Shown: positions 6,912-14,320 of the stretch, in pieces
Position numbering within the stretch: position 1 is the stretch's first letter
How the letters are laid out: each line of letters starts with the position of its first letter
Assembly (NCBI GenBank): GCA_046582565.1
Contig: JAYGED010000047.1
Coordinates: 1-15,083, forward strand
Length of the DNA stretch: 15,083 nt
Source: JAYGED01 sp046582565
GTDB lineage: Bacteria; Pseudomonadota; Alphaproteobacteria; JAAXGF01
Reading direction: 5' to 3'
Notes under the pieces: model-generated
Seen by the model: the letters and a program-made list of their open reading frames with translations, nothing else
What the model was told of the DNA's origin: nothing
Databases searched by the model: none
Translations under genes and position numbers: made by a program

Positions 6912-8261
6912 TCAGGCGCAGGATTCGATGGACTGGACGATATCGTCGACCACTCGGCGCACCAGAGGCTCGTCCTGGCCTTCGGCCATGACCCGCACCA
7001 CCGGCTCGGTGCCCGAAGCGCGCACCAGCACACGGCCGTGATCGCCCAGGCGGCTCTCACCATCGGCGATAGCACCCTTGACCCCTTCGAATTCGAGCGG
7101 TGAGGAAACGCCATCGGCGAGGCGCACGTTCTTGAGGGTTTGCGGATAGGGCTCGAACACGCGCATGGCCTTGCTCGCCAACTGCCTGGTCTCGACCAGC
7201 ACGGCCAGGCATTGCAGCGCCGCAATCAGCCCATCGCCGGTGGTGGCGATATCGCCGAGAATAATATGGCCCGATTGCTCACCGCCAAGATTGAAGCCGT
7301 CATTGCGCATATGCTCGACCACATAGCGATCGCCCACCTGCGCCCTGACAAGCGTGAGCCCGAGGCCTTCGAGATAGCGCTCCAGGCCGAGGTTCGACAT
7401 CACCGTGCCGACCACACCGCCGCCGCGCAACTCGCCGGCGAGCAGCCAGGAGGTGGCGATCAGCGCCAGGAGCTGGTCACCGTCGGCCAGTTGGCCCGCT
7501 TCGTCGGACACCACCAGCCGGTCGGCGTCGCCGTCCAGGGCAAATCCCAAATCGGCCTCGTGAGCGACGACCTGCTCGCACATGTAATCGCTCGCCATGG
7601 AGCCGCAGACCGCATTGATGTTAAAGCCGTCCGGGTCGATGGCGATGGGCACCACCTCGGCGCCCAGCTCCCACAACACTGTCGGCGCCACGCGATAGGC
7701 GGCGCCGTTGGCGCAGTCGACGACGATCTTCAGGCCTTCAAGATTGAGTGACTTGGGAAAGGTCGATTTGACATATTCGATATAGCGGCCCTGGGCGTCG
7801 TCGAGACGCCGCGCCTGGCCGAGCCGCTCCGGCGGGGCGAGATCCGCCGTCATATCGGCATCCATGCGCGACTCGATTTCGCCCTCAATATCATCGGACA
7901 GCTTATAGCCATCGGGACCAAACAGCTTGATGCCGTTGTCTTCATAGGGGTTATGCGACGCCGTGATCATCACCCCGAGATCGGCGCGCAAGGATCGCGT
8001 CAACATGGCGACGGCGGGCGTCGGCATGGGGCCGACCAGGATCACGTCGAGCCCCATGGAGATGAAACCGGCGGTCAGAGCGGGCTCGATCATATAGCCA
8101 GAGAGCCGCGTATCCTTGCCGATCACTACCCGATTGCGATAGCCGCTACGGGTGAACTGCCGCCCCGCCGCGAGGCCGACACGCAAAGCCGTCTCGGCGG
8201 TCATCGCCCCCCGGTTCGCGGTGCCGCGTATGCCATCGGTGCCAAAATATTTACGGATCAC
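6912..8261 (-). CDS. glmM: Phosphoglucosamine mutase
   Basis: GlmM converts glucosamine-6-phosphate to glucosamine-1-phosphate on the way to UDP-GlcNAc for peptidoglycan and LPS. At 449 residues it is full length. The start FGTDGIRG (6-13) is diagnostic. The phosphorylated catalytic serine is S102 in MITASHNPYEDNG, the magnesium loop is DGDADR (243-248), the sugar-specificity loop is GGEQSGH, and the phosphate-binding loop is RASGTEP near the C-terminus. It starts at GTG (8259-8261) behind GGAAAG at about nine bases. The stretch after INAVCGS reads MASDY where many GlmM proteins have a T-H/S-P-E motif, a minor oddity. In many alphaproteobacteria glmM directly follows folP; here a toxin-antitoxin pair separates them. 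A TATACT at 8300-8305 (minus strand) may serve as a -10 for a private promoter. Confidence 0.97.
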   Translation of the reverse strand: MIRKYFGTDGIRGTANRGAMTAETALRVGLAAGRQFTRSGYRNRVVIGKDTRLSGYMIEPALTAGFISMGLDVILVGPMPTPAVAMLTRSLRADLGVMITASHNPYEDNGIKLFGPDGYKLSDDIEGEIESRMDADMTADLAPPERLGQARRLDDAQGRYIEYVKSTFPKSLNLEGLKIVVDCANGAAYRVAPTVLWELGAEVVPIAIDPDGFNINAVCGSMASDYMCEQVVAHEADLGFALDGDADRLVVSDEAGQLADGDQLLALIATSWLLAGELRGGGVVGTVMSNLGLERYLEGLGLTLVRAQVGDRYVVEHMRNDGFNLGGEQSGHIILGDIATTGDGLIAALQCLAVLVETRQLASKAMRVFEPYPQTLKNVRLADGVSSPLEFEGVKGAIADGESRLGDHGRVLVRASGTEPVVRVMAEGQDEPLVRRVVDDIVQSIESCA

Positions 8262-8299
8262 GATTTGGACTTTCCGGTTTGAAGATAACAGTGCCGTTA

Positions 8300-8305
8300 A
8301 GTATA
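8300..8305 (-). promoter_or_regulatory. Possible -10 element for glmM
   Basis: TATACT on the minus strand lies in the 59-bp gap between the toxin stop and the glmM start and is close to the sigma-70 -10 consensus. No good -35 lies 16-18 bases upstream. A private promoter would make sense given that the toxin-antitoxin pair interrupts the old folP-glmM unit, but the evidence is weak. Confidence 0.25.
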
Positions 8306-8320
8306 GCGCTTCCGTCCGGC

Positions 8321-8584
8321 TCAGGCGAGGATACGCTCATACTCACTATGTGAGCCAATCCATATCCATGTCACCGTATCATCCTCAAGAAGACCTAAGG
8401 CACGATATCCTCCGCTCACACGAACAGAAAAGAGCGGCTCGCGGGTGTAAACGCGTTTGAAATGAAGGCTGGGGTGATATGGATTGTCGCGCCACAATTG
8501 GTAAGACTTCCGCGCCTGATCGCGGATACCAGCGGGCAATGCGTCGAATTTTTTCCAGAACGACCGTGTCGTCTGGGAATTCAT
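8321..8584 (-). CDS. RelE/ParE-family toxin of a type II toxin-antitoxin pair
   Basis: This 87-residue basic protein has the look of the RelE/ParE superfamily. It has an N-terminal helical part (FWKKFDALPAGIRDQARKSY), then HPSLHFKRV, the strand core FSVRVSGGYRAL and the C-terminal WIWIGSHSEYERIL. Relatives with this pattern are mostly ribosome-dependent mRNA interferases or gyrase inhibitors; which applies here cannot be told. The start ATG (8582-8584) overlaps the stop of the upstream acidic partner as ATGA, the usual antitoxin-first layout. The pair sits between folP and glmM. The toxin frame is intact. The gene ends 59 bp before glmM. Confidence 0.82.
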   Translation of the reverse strand: MNSQTTRSFWKKFDALPAGIRDQARKSYQLWRDNPYHPSLHFKRVYTREPLFSVRVSGGYRALGLLEDDTVTWIWIGSHSEYERILA

Positions 8585-8805
8585 TCAGGCTTGGTGGCAG
8601 GGTCCATGGGCAGCACATCGCCACGGTCGATCTCGTCGCGCGCCTCTTTTACGAGTCTGCTTAGCGCGTCCTGTGATTTGGCGAAAGACGCCTGCCAACG
8701 GGCCTCGTCCTCGATCTCCTCAAGGACAATGCTGGCGATAGCATCCTGCTCGTCATCGGGCAGGGCGGACACTCGGTCGAATGCCTGTTTGAGTAACTTG
8801 GTCAT
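8581..8805 (-). CDS. Antitoxin partner of the RelE/ParE-type toxin
   Basis: This 74-residue acidic protein (MTKLLKQAFDRVSALPDDEQ at the start) is predicted to be largely helical, ending in a proline-rich tail (VLPMDPATKPE). It lies immediately upstream of and overlaps the toxin by ATGA, which is the main reason for the assignment. The size and acidic charge fit small antitoxins that lack a recognisable DNA-binding motif; an N-terminal dimer region followed by a toxin-wrapping tail would be typical. The start ATG at 8803-8805 is preceded by a weak AGGTGA at about 11 bases. Only 23 bp separate it from the folP stop, so there is little room for a private promoter; autoregulation is not evident. 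Confidence 0.75.
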   Translation of the reverse strand: MTKLLKQAFDRVSALPDDEQDAIASIVLEEIEDEARWQASFAKSQDALSRLVKEARDEIDRGDVLPMDPATKPE

Positions 8806-8828
8806 AACTGCAGGATATCACCTGTCGG

Positions 8829-9797
8829 CTAGCTACTCAAATCCGCCGCCAGGGCCTGCCATACGGCGAGGGCCTGGGCGGTTTCGGCGACGTCGTGGAC
8901 GCGCAGGATTTGTACGCCCTTATCGAGACCGGCGAGGCCCGCCGCCAGGCTTCCGGGCAGGCGCTGCTTGGGCTCGGCTGCTCCGCCCAATCGGCCGATG
9001 AAGCTCTTGCGCGACACACCGAGCAGCAGCGCGCAGCCGAGACCGTGCAGCAGTCCGAGGCGCTGGAGGATTTCCATATTATGGCCGCCATGCGATTTAC
9101 CAGAGGGCGCGGATTTGCCGAAGCCGATGCCGGGATCGACGATTATGTGATCGCGTGAAATACCGGCCTGGATGCAAGCCTCGATGCGCGCTTCAAGATA
9201 ATCAAAGACGTCGAGGGGCGCGCACTCATAATGGGGCTCGTCCTGCATGGACTTGGGGTCGCCCTGGCTGTGCATCAGCACCACGGGCACGGCCCTGGCG
9301 GCGACCAGGGAGAGGCTTTCAGGATCGAACGTCAGGGCGCTCACGTCGTTGACCAGGGCGGCGCCGGCGTCGAGCGCCGCCGCCATGACCGAGGCCCGCC
9401 GGCTGTCGATGGAGACCGCTAGGCCGTCGGCGGCGAGTGCCCGCACCACCGGCAGAACGCGCATCAGCTCGACCTCCGGGTCGACCGGGTCGGAACCGGG
9501 CCGGGTCGATTCGCCGCCCACATCGATGATGTCGGCGCCGGCCTCTCCAAACGCCCGCCCCTGGGCAATGGCGGCGGTGGGGTCGGCGAGATCGCCGCCG
9601 TCGGAGAAGCTGTCAGGGGTAACATTGACGACGCCCATGATGGCCGGGCGGTCCATGGCGATACCGCAGAGCGGGGCGCGCAGGCTCGCCAAGCGTGCAA
9701 GCCGCGCAGGCCCGCCTGCTATGGCCTCGGCCTCGGCGACGGTCGCCATAACCGCGTCGCCCTCCCGGCGTAGAATTTCCACGGCAGTAAAGGCCAA
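8829..9797 (-). CDS. folP: Dihydropteroate synthase
   Basis: DHPS joins p-aminobenzoate to dihydropterin pyrophosphate in folate synthesis and is the sulfonamide target. Counting from the TTG at 9797 (322 residues), the pterin-binding signatures are MGVVNVTPDSFSDGG (54-68), IIDVGGESTRPGS (90-102), ND at 150-151, HIIVDPGIGFGK (217-228) and GVSRKSFIGRL. The reading frame and recognisable homology continue 36 codons upstream of TTG, so this start is probably too short (see the next entry). GGTGG lies five bases before the TTG. An unusual insert SAPSGKSHGG (229-238) replaces the two or three residues normally found between GFGK and HN. The gene follows ftsH and in many alphaproteobacteria precedes glmM directly; here the toxin-antitoxin pair comes in between. 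Confidence 0.93.
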   Translation of the reverse strand: MAFTAVEILRREGDAVMATVAEAEAIAGGPARLARLASLRAPLCGIAMDRPAIMGVVNVTPDSFSDGGDLADPTAAIAQGRAFGEAGADIIDVGGESTRPGSDPVDPEVELMRVLPVVRALAADGLAVSIDSRRASVMAAALDAGAALVNDVSALTFDPESLSLVAARAVPVVLMHSQGDPKSMQDEPHYECAPLDVFDYLEARIEACIQAGISRDHIIVDPGIGFGKSAPSGKSHGGHNMEILQRLGLLHGLGCALLLGVSRKSFIGRLGGAAEPKQRLPGSLAAGLAGLDKGVQILRVHDVAETAQALAVWQALAADLSS

Positions 9798-9905
9798 GCG
9801 GCCACCGGTTAAGGACCGCGCCGAACCATTCTCAACAGCGGCGCGAGCGGTCCCCCCGGACAGCAGCCCGATGGGATTAAGATAGAGGCTGGGTTCTGCA
9901 GTGAT
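9798..9905 (-). other. folP: Probable N-terminal extension of folP starting at a non-canonical ATC
   Basis: In frame with folP and directly upstream of the TTG, the sequence encodes TAEPSLYLNPIGLLSGG, then ARAAVENGSARSLTGGR. This resembles the N-terminal segment found in alphaproteobacterial DHPS proteins (a 'P.GLL.G..A..A' element). An in-frame TAA lies just before it at 9909-9911, and the only start-like codon at the beginning is ATC (9903-9905). Starting there gives 358 residues, a usual alphaproteobacterial length, 12 bases after the ftsH stop. No ATG, GTG or TTG exists before 9797. Either ATC is used, the extension is a decayed remnant, or one base is miscalled (ATG to ATC). Confidence 0.5.
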
Positions 9906-9917
9906 GGTTTACGGCGC

Positions 9918-11840
9918 TCAGGAACCGGGCTGGGGCTCGGGTTCAAGCCCGGCGGCGGTGCCTTTACCGCCACTCGACGGCACCGAGGCCCGTTTGCCGG
10001 CATCCTCGTCCTTATCGGACGAGTCGGGGCGAACGATTTCCTCGCCCTTGAGCAAGGCGACAATCTCATCGCCGGTCAGGGTCTCATATTCCAGCAGGGC
10101 CTTGGCCAGGTCGTGGAGGTTATCGAGATTGTCCTTGAGAATTTTGTAGGCCCGCTTGTAGCAAAGATCGACGAGGCTGCGCACCTCGGAGTCGATGATT
10201 TCGGCGGTGGCTTCGGAGACATGCTTGGTCTGAGTCACCGAATGGCCGAGGAAGACTTCCTGCTCATTTTCGGCATAGGTCAGCGGGCCGAGTTTTTCGC
10301 TCATGCCGAACTGGGTGACCATGCTGCGGGCGAGAGAGGTCGCCATCTGGATATCGGATGAGGCGCCGCTGGTTACCTTGTCAGAACCAAAGACCAGCTC
10401 CTCGGCGATCCGCCCGCCCATGGCGACGGTGATATCGGCCAGCATCTTTTCACGCGACATGGAAAGCCGATCGGTCTCCGGCAGGCGCATGACCATGCCC
10501 AGCGAGCGGCCGCGCGGAATGATCGTCGCCTTGTGAATGGGATCGGATTGCGGGCAATGGACTGTAACCAGAGCATGGCCACCCTCGTGATAGGCGGTCA
10601 GGCGGCGTTCGTCCTCGGTCATCACCAGGGATCGCCTCTCGGCGCCCATCATCACTTTATCCTTGGCGGATTCGAGCTCGGACATGGTCACAACCCGCCG
10701 CCCAAGCCGGGCCGCCAGCAGCGCTGCCTCGTTGACCAGATTGGCGAGATCGGCGCCCGAGAAACCCGGCGTGCCGCGGGCGATGATCCGGGGCTCCACA
10801 TCGGGCGCCAGCGGCACCTTGCGCATATGAACCTTGAGGATTTTTTCGCGGCCCAGAATATCGGGATTGGGCACCACAACCTGACGGTCGAAACGGCCGG
10901 GACGCAACAGCGCCGGGTCGAGCACATCGGGCCGGTTGGTGGCGGCGATCAGGATAACGCCTTCGTTGGCCTCGAAGCCGTCCATCTCCACAAGCAGCTG
11001 ATTCAGGGTCTGCTCGCGCTCGTCGTTGCCGCCGCCGAGACCGGCGCCGCGATGGCGGCCGACCGCGTCAATTTCGTCGATGAAGATGATGCAGGGGGCG
11101 TTTTTCTTGCCTTGCTCGAACATGTCGCGCACCCGGCTGGCGCCGACGCCGACAAACATTTCGACAAAGTCAGAACCGGAGATGGTGAAGAACGGCACAT
11201 TGGCCTCGCCGGCGATGGCGCGGGCCAGCAGGGTCTTGCCGGTGCCGGGCGGGCCGACCAGCAGCACGCCCTTGGGGATCTTGCCGCCGAGGCGCTGGAA
11301 TTTTTGCGGGTTCTTGAGAAATTCGACGACTTCCTCGAGTTCTTCTTTGGCTTCGTCGATGCCGGCCACGTCATCGAAGGTAACGCGGCCGTGCTTCTCG
11401 TTCAGCAACTTGGCGCGCGACTTGCCAAAACCCATGGCCTTGCCGCCACCCGACTGCATCTGACGCATGAAGAAAATCCAGACGCCGATGATCAAGAGCA
11501 TGGGGAACATGGACAGCAGGAAGCCCGACAGGGACGTGCCGTCCTCTTCATCGGGCCCGGCGCTGATGCGAACACTATTTTCGCTCAAGATCGTGACCAG
11601 ATTGGGATCATTGGGCGCATAGCTGTTGAACGGGCGACCGTCTTCGAAATTGCCGACGATCTGGCTGCCCTGGATCGTCACGTTGCGGACATTGCCGCGT
11701 TTAACTTCGCCAATGAAGTCGGAATAGGCCAGGTGGTCCTGGGGGCTCTGCCCCGAGGGTGACTGGAACATGTTAAACAACATGATCAACAGAAACCCAA
11801 TGACCACCCACAACGCGAGGTTACGCCCAAATTTATTCAC
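9918..11840 (-). CDS. ftsH: ATP-dependent zinc metalloprotease FtsH
   Basis: FtsH is a hexameric inner-membrane AAA+ protease that degrades unstable regulators and misassembled membrane proteins. The 640-residue protein has two membrane segments (about 7-25 and 106-125) flanking a small periplasmic domain. The AAA module shows Walker A GPPGTGKT (196-203), Walker B IIFIDEID (251-258), pore motif FVGVGASRVRD and the second region of homology NRPDVLDPALLRPGRFDRQ. The protease domain carries HEGGH (418-422) with third zinc ligand D496 in SSDIQMA. The C-terminal tail is low-complexity. It starts at GTG (11838-11840) after TAGGAA. An 82-bp gap after tilS contains a heat-shock-like promoter. It lies in the tilS-ftsH-folP order common in alphaproteobacteria. 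Confidence 0.98.
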   Translation of the reverse strand: MNKFGRNLALWVVIGFLLIMLFNMFQSPSGQSPQDHLAYSDFIGEVKRGNVRNVTIQGSQIVGNFEDGRPFNSYAPNDPNLVTILSENSVRISAGPDEEDGTSLSGFLLSMFPMLLIIGVWIFFMRQMQSGGGKAMGFGKSRAKLLNEKHGRVTFDDVAGIDEAKEELEEVVEFLKNPQKFQRLGGKIPKGVLLVGPPGTGKTLLARAIAGEANVPFFTISGSDFVEMFVGVGASRVRDMFEQGKKNAPCIIFIDEIDAVGRHRGAGLGGGNDEREQTLNQLLVEMDGFEANEGVILIAATNRPDVLDPALLRPGRFDRQVVVPNPDILGREKILKVHMRKVPLAPDVEPRIIARGTPGFSGADLANLVNEAALLAARLGRRVVTMSELESAKDKVMMGAERRSLVMTEDERRLTAYHEGGHALVTVHCPQSDPIHKATIIPRGRSLGMVMRLPETDRLSMSREKMLADITVAMGGRIAEELVFGSDKVTSGASSDIQMATSLARSMVTQFGMSEKLGPLTYAENEQEVFLGHSVTQTKHVSEATAEIIDSEVRSLVDLCYKRAYKILKDNLDNLHDLAKALLEYETLTGDEIVALLKGEEIVRPDSSDKDEDAGKRASVPSSGGKGTAAGLEPEPQPGS

Positions 11841-11871
11841 GTTCTAAATTCCTATAGTCTCACAGCCGGCC

Positions 11872-11902
11872 AAAGAGGGGCAAACCAAGGAAGCGCCTCA
11901 AG
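11872..11902 (-). promoter_or_regulatory. Candidate sigma-32 (heat-shock) promoter of ftsH
   Basis: On the minus strand CTTGAGG (11896-11902) is followed after 15 bases by CCCCTCTTT (11872-11880). This resembles the RpoH pattern CTTGAAA...CCCCATnT in both motifs and spacing. Transcription would begin about 25 bases before the ftsH GTG. ftsH is a heat-shock gene in many proteobacteria, so the placement makes sense. The -10 half is imperfect and no experiment is implied. Confidence 0.4.
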
Positions 11903-11922
11903 CCGCTGACTGGAGGAATACA

Positions 11923-13218
11923 CTATCCCGTGGTCGCGACAAAGGCAAAGACGGCTGGCGCCAAGCCTTGGGCCGGTCTGAATTCGGCGCTGTAGGCCCC
12001 ATCTTTTCCATACTCTAAACCCCGCCTCATATATCCTAAATGGGGGACAGCAACGATCCCGTCAAGGTCGCATAATGCAGGTAAGCTGGGCCTTACCGCG
12101 CCCGGAAGCCTGTTCCGCAAGACCTTGCGATCCTGTTTCGGGATGAGCGACCAGCTTTCCCGATCGAGTCGGCGCACCATTATGGGGGTTTCCCCAGTGC
12201 CCGCGGTCAAGAGAAACCGGCCATCCCACAGCAGGGATTCGCAGGCCAAAAGCCGCACCGGACCTGAAACGACCCTGGGTTCACGGCAGATCAGGATACT
12301 CCGGCTGCTCGGCAAAACACGACAACCGCCGAGGGTGCGACCGACGGCAAGGGCGCCATCGGCCAGGGCCCCATGAAGCCGCTGCAAGCGCTCGCCGCGC
12401 GGCCCATAGTCAGCCCCACCGATACAGAGCAGCATTCGCGCCAATGCCCGTTTGGCAATTTCGTCGGGCGCGGCGCGGTAGGCTTCCCCGTCGAGCCGGC
12501 AAAATCCCGCCGGGTGAATCGTCACGGCGGCGGCGAGGAAATTTGCGACCGCCCCCTCCATGACAGCACGGGCGCGGCCGAGGGCGGCGGCGGTGCTTGT
12601 CAATCGCTGCGTGCTGACGCCGTCGGCGGCGAGGGTCGGCGCCAGGCGCCGCATACGCACCCGCCCGAAAGCCAGATTTCGGTTCGAGGGATCATCGATC
12701 GAGGGCAGGTCTTGCGCCGCCAGGGTCGCGCGCAGGCGCGCCAGGGGCAGGGCGAGCAGCGGCCGGAGCAATCGCAATCCATTCCCTTCGACAACCGCCG
12801 CCATGGCGGCAAGACCATCGAGGCCGCTGGCGCCGGCGATTCGCAACAACATGGTTTCGGCCTGATCGTCGCGATGATGGGCGAGAAGCAGATGGAGAAT
12901 GCCTTTGTCCCGGCAGTAATCGCCCATCAGGCCGTAGCGCGCCGCCCTCGCTCTAGCATGGACCGCCACCGAGATGTCGGGGCCATGGCGGGTCAGCAGG
13001 GCATGCTCGATGCCAAAATCGTCAAGCCAGCCACCAACCCGCAGGGCTTCATCAGTCGATTCAGGCCTGAGCCGATGGTCGACTACCAGCGCCAGAATAC
13101 GCCCTGACCGCCGCTTCGCCCACCTATCGGCGAGCAGGCAAAGGGTCATGCTGTCGGGTCCACCCGAAACGGCAACGGCAAGGGTCGGGCCCTCCTCGAA
13201 AGGCCCGAGCATAGCCAT
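11923..13218 (-). CDS. tilS: tRNA(Ile)-lysidine synthetase
   Basis: TilS attaches lysine to C34 of the CAU-anticodon isoleucine tRNA so that it reads AUA, an essential step in most bacteria. The N-terminal PP-loop ATPase motif SGGPDS lies at 18-23, followed by VVDHRLRPES (45-54) and LLLAHHRDDQAETMLLRIAG, both characteristic, and IDDPSNRN. The 431-residue length fits. The C-terminal half is poorly conserved. The first usable start is the ATG at 13216-13218, with only a weak ribosome-binding site. The frame continues upstream in homology-like fashion (IGADEFEQL) but has no ATG/GTG/TTG for at least 30 codons, so the start is uncertain. The gene lies 40 bp after cpoB and 82 bp before ftsH. Confidence 0.95.
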   Translation of the reverse strand: MAMLGPFEEGPTLAVAVSGGPDSMTLCLLADRWAKRRSGRILALVVDHRLRPESTDEALRVGGWLDDFGIEHALLTRHGPDISVAVHARARAARYGLMGDYCRDKGILHLLLAHHRDDQAETMLLRIAGASGLDGLAAMAAVVEGNGLRLLRPLLALPLARLRATLAAQDLPSIDDPSNRNLAFGRVRMRRLAPTLAADGVSTQRLTSTAAALGRARAVMEGAVANFLAAAVTIHPAGFCRLDGEAYRAAPDEIAKRALARMLLCIGGADYGPRGERLQRLHGALADGALAVGRTLGGCRVLPSSRSILICREPRVVSGPVRLLACESLLWDGRFLLTAGTGETPIMVRRLDRESWSLIPKQDRKVLRNRLPGAVRPSLPALCDLDGIVAVPHLGYMRRGLEYGKDGAYSAEFRPAQGLAPAVFAFVATTG

Positions 13219-13258
13219 CAGCTGTTCGAATTCATCAGCGCCGATCGGCGCCGATTGG

Positions 13259-14239
13259 TCAGCCGCAGCCAGCGCGTTGGCTTTCGAAAGCCGCCCTTTG
13301 TTTGATCGACGACGGCGCGTCGGGGTAACGCTCGGAGAGTTCCTTGAAGGTCAAGCAGGCCTGGTCGGTCTGATCAAGATTGGCCAGAGACATGGCCAGC
13401 TTCAACAGATTGTCCGGCGCCTTATTGCCGTCTGGAAAGTTTTTGTAGCCGGTGGCGAAATACCCGGCGGCTTTTTGAAAATCACCCCGCACGTAATAGG
13501 TCTCGGCCAGCCAGTAGTTGGCGTTGCCGGCGAGGGGATCGCTGGGATGCAACTCGATGAACGCGGTCAGAGCCCGTTCGGCCTCGGTGTATTCCTGCTG
13601 GCGCAGCAGACTGAAAGCATAATTATACTGCTCCTTGACCGTCCCGGCGGGGAGCGCCGGCGCCGGCGGAAGCGTCGAAACAACGGTCTCGCCATCGGCG
13701 GATAGAGCGCCCACCGACATAGTGCCGAGGGTGCCGGGCGTGGTCGAGGCCGCCGATACGCCGCTGAGTTGCTGGTTGCTGAGCGGCTGGCCGAGGAGGG
13801 TTGCTTGCTGGGGCTGACTAAATTGCGGCACCGTGCGCGCCAAAGCCTGTTCCTGCGCCTGTTCGATGGCGTTGAGCCGGAAATCGACGTCGTTGACCAG
13901 CTTCTCGACCCTGTCGGAAACCACGCTGATACTGTGAGCAATTTGCTCGATCTGGCCGGTCAGGGTGCGGAATTGATCCTCGACCACGCCGAACCTGACT
14001 TCGAGTCTCGCCGCGACCTCGTTGCTTTCAGCCGCCCCCTGGGCTGTGCCGGATTCGATAATCGATGGGGCTGGTCCTTCACTGCGGAAGATAAAGAACT
14101 GGATATCCTTGATATCGTTGCGCAGACGCTGAAGGTCTTCGCTCAACCCAGCGAGATCGGCATCCTGCGCAGTGACCGGGGCCGCGAATAGCCAGGCCGC
14201 TGCGAACGCCGACAGTAGAAGCCGCGAATTTATCCTCAT
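13259..14239 (-). CDS. cpoB: Cell division coordinator CpoB (YbgF), TolA-interacting TPR protein
   Basis: CpoB is a periplasmic protein that links the Tol-Pal complex with septal peptidoglycan synthesis. The 326-residue product has a signal peptide (hydrophobic 7-20, cleavage after VTA at residue 24). A coiled-coil-prone region rich in E, R, Q and L follows (about 28-50 and 95-125), then a Ser/Thr/Pro linker. The C-terminal half is a TPR domain (YNYAFSLLRQQEYTEAERAL, YWLAETYYVRGDFQKAA, KLAMSLANLDQTDQA). The ATG at 14237-14239 was chosen because the signal peptide starts there and GGGCGGGA lies just upstream; an in-frame start at 14296 would add 19 unrelated residues. It lies downstream of pal, as usual, but a terminator-like hairpin separates the two. 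Its stop is 40 bp before tilS. Confidence 0.93.
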   Translation of the reverse strand: MRINSRLLLSAFAAAWLFAAPVTAQDADLAGLSEDLQRLRNDIKDIQFFIFRSEGPAPSIIESGTAQGAAESNEVAARLEVRFGVVEDQFRTLTGQIEQIAHSISVVSDRVEKLVNDVDFRLNAIEQAQEQALARTVPQFSQPQQATLLGQPLSNQQLSGVSAASTTPGTLGTMSVGALSADGETVVSTLPPAPALPAGTVKEQYNYAFSLLRQQEYTEAERALTAFIELHPSDPLAGNANYWLAETYYVRGDFQKAAGYFATGYKNFPDGNKAPDNLLKLAMSLANLDQTDQACLTFKELSERYPDAPSSIKQRAAFESQRAGCG

Positions 14240-14297
14240 ATCAATCCCGCCCCGTGGATCCGCACCAATGAAACTAGCCCGAGCAGTCGACCGCAAA

Positions 14298-14317
14298 ATT
14301 ATGTCGAGATTATGTCG
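14298..14317 (-). promoter_or_regulatory. Direct repeat with two -10-like CATAAT copies upstream of cpoB
   Basis: On the minus strand CGACATAAT occurs twice (14309-14317 and 14298-14306) with an 11-bp period, each holding a CATAAT that could act as a -10 element. The -35 region is poor. It lies just after the hairpin that may end the pal transcript, so it could provide a cpoB promoter. Confidence 0.3.
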
Positions 14318-14320
14318 GTC

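Noticed and set aside
8462..9001. Plus-strand open frame of 179 codons across the toxin-antitoxin pair and the end of folP
   Set aside because: It runs antisense to three supported genes and shows no recognisable domain.
10533..11762. Plus-strand open frame of 409 codons opposite ftsH
   Set aside because: Antisense to ftsH; the His-, Gly- and Ala-rich translation is a mirror of the FtsH codons.
14240..14296. Upstream start for cpoB
   Set aside because: The added 19 residues would precede a normal signal peptide; the ATG at 14239 has an upstream purine-rich site.
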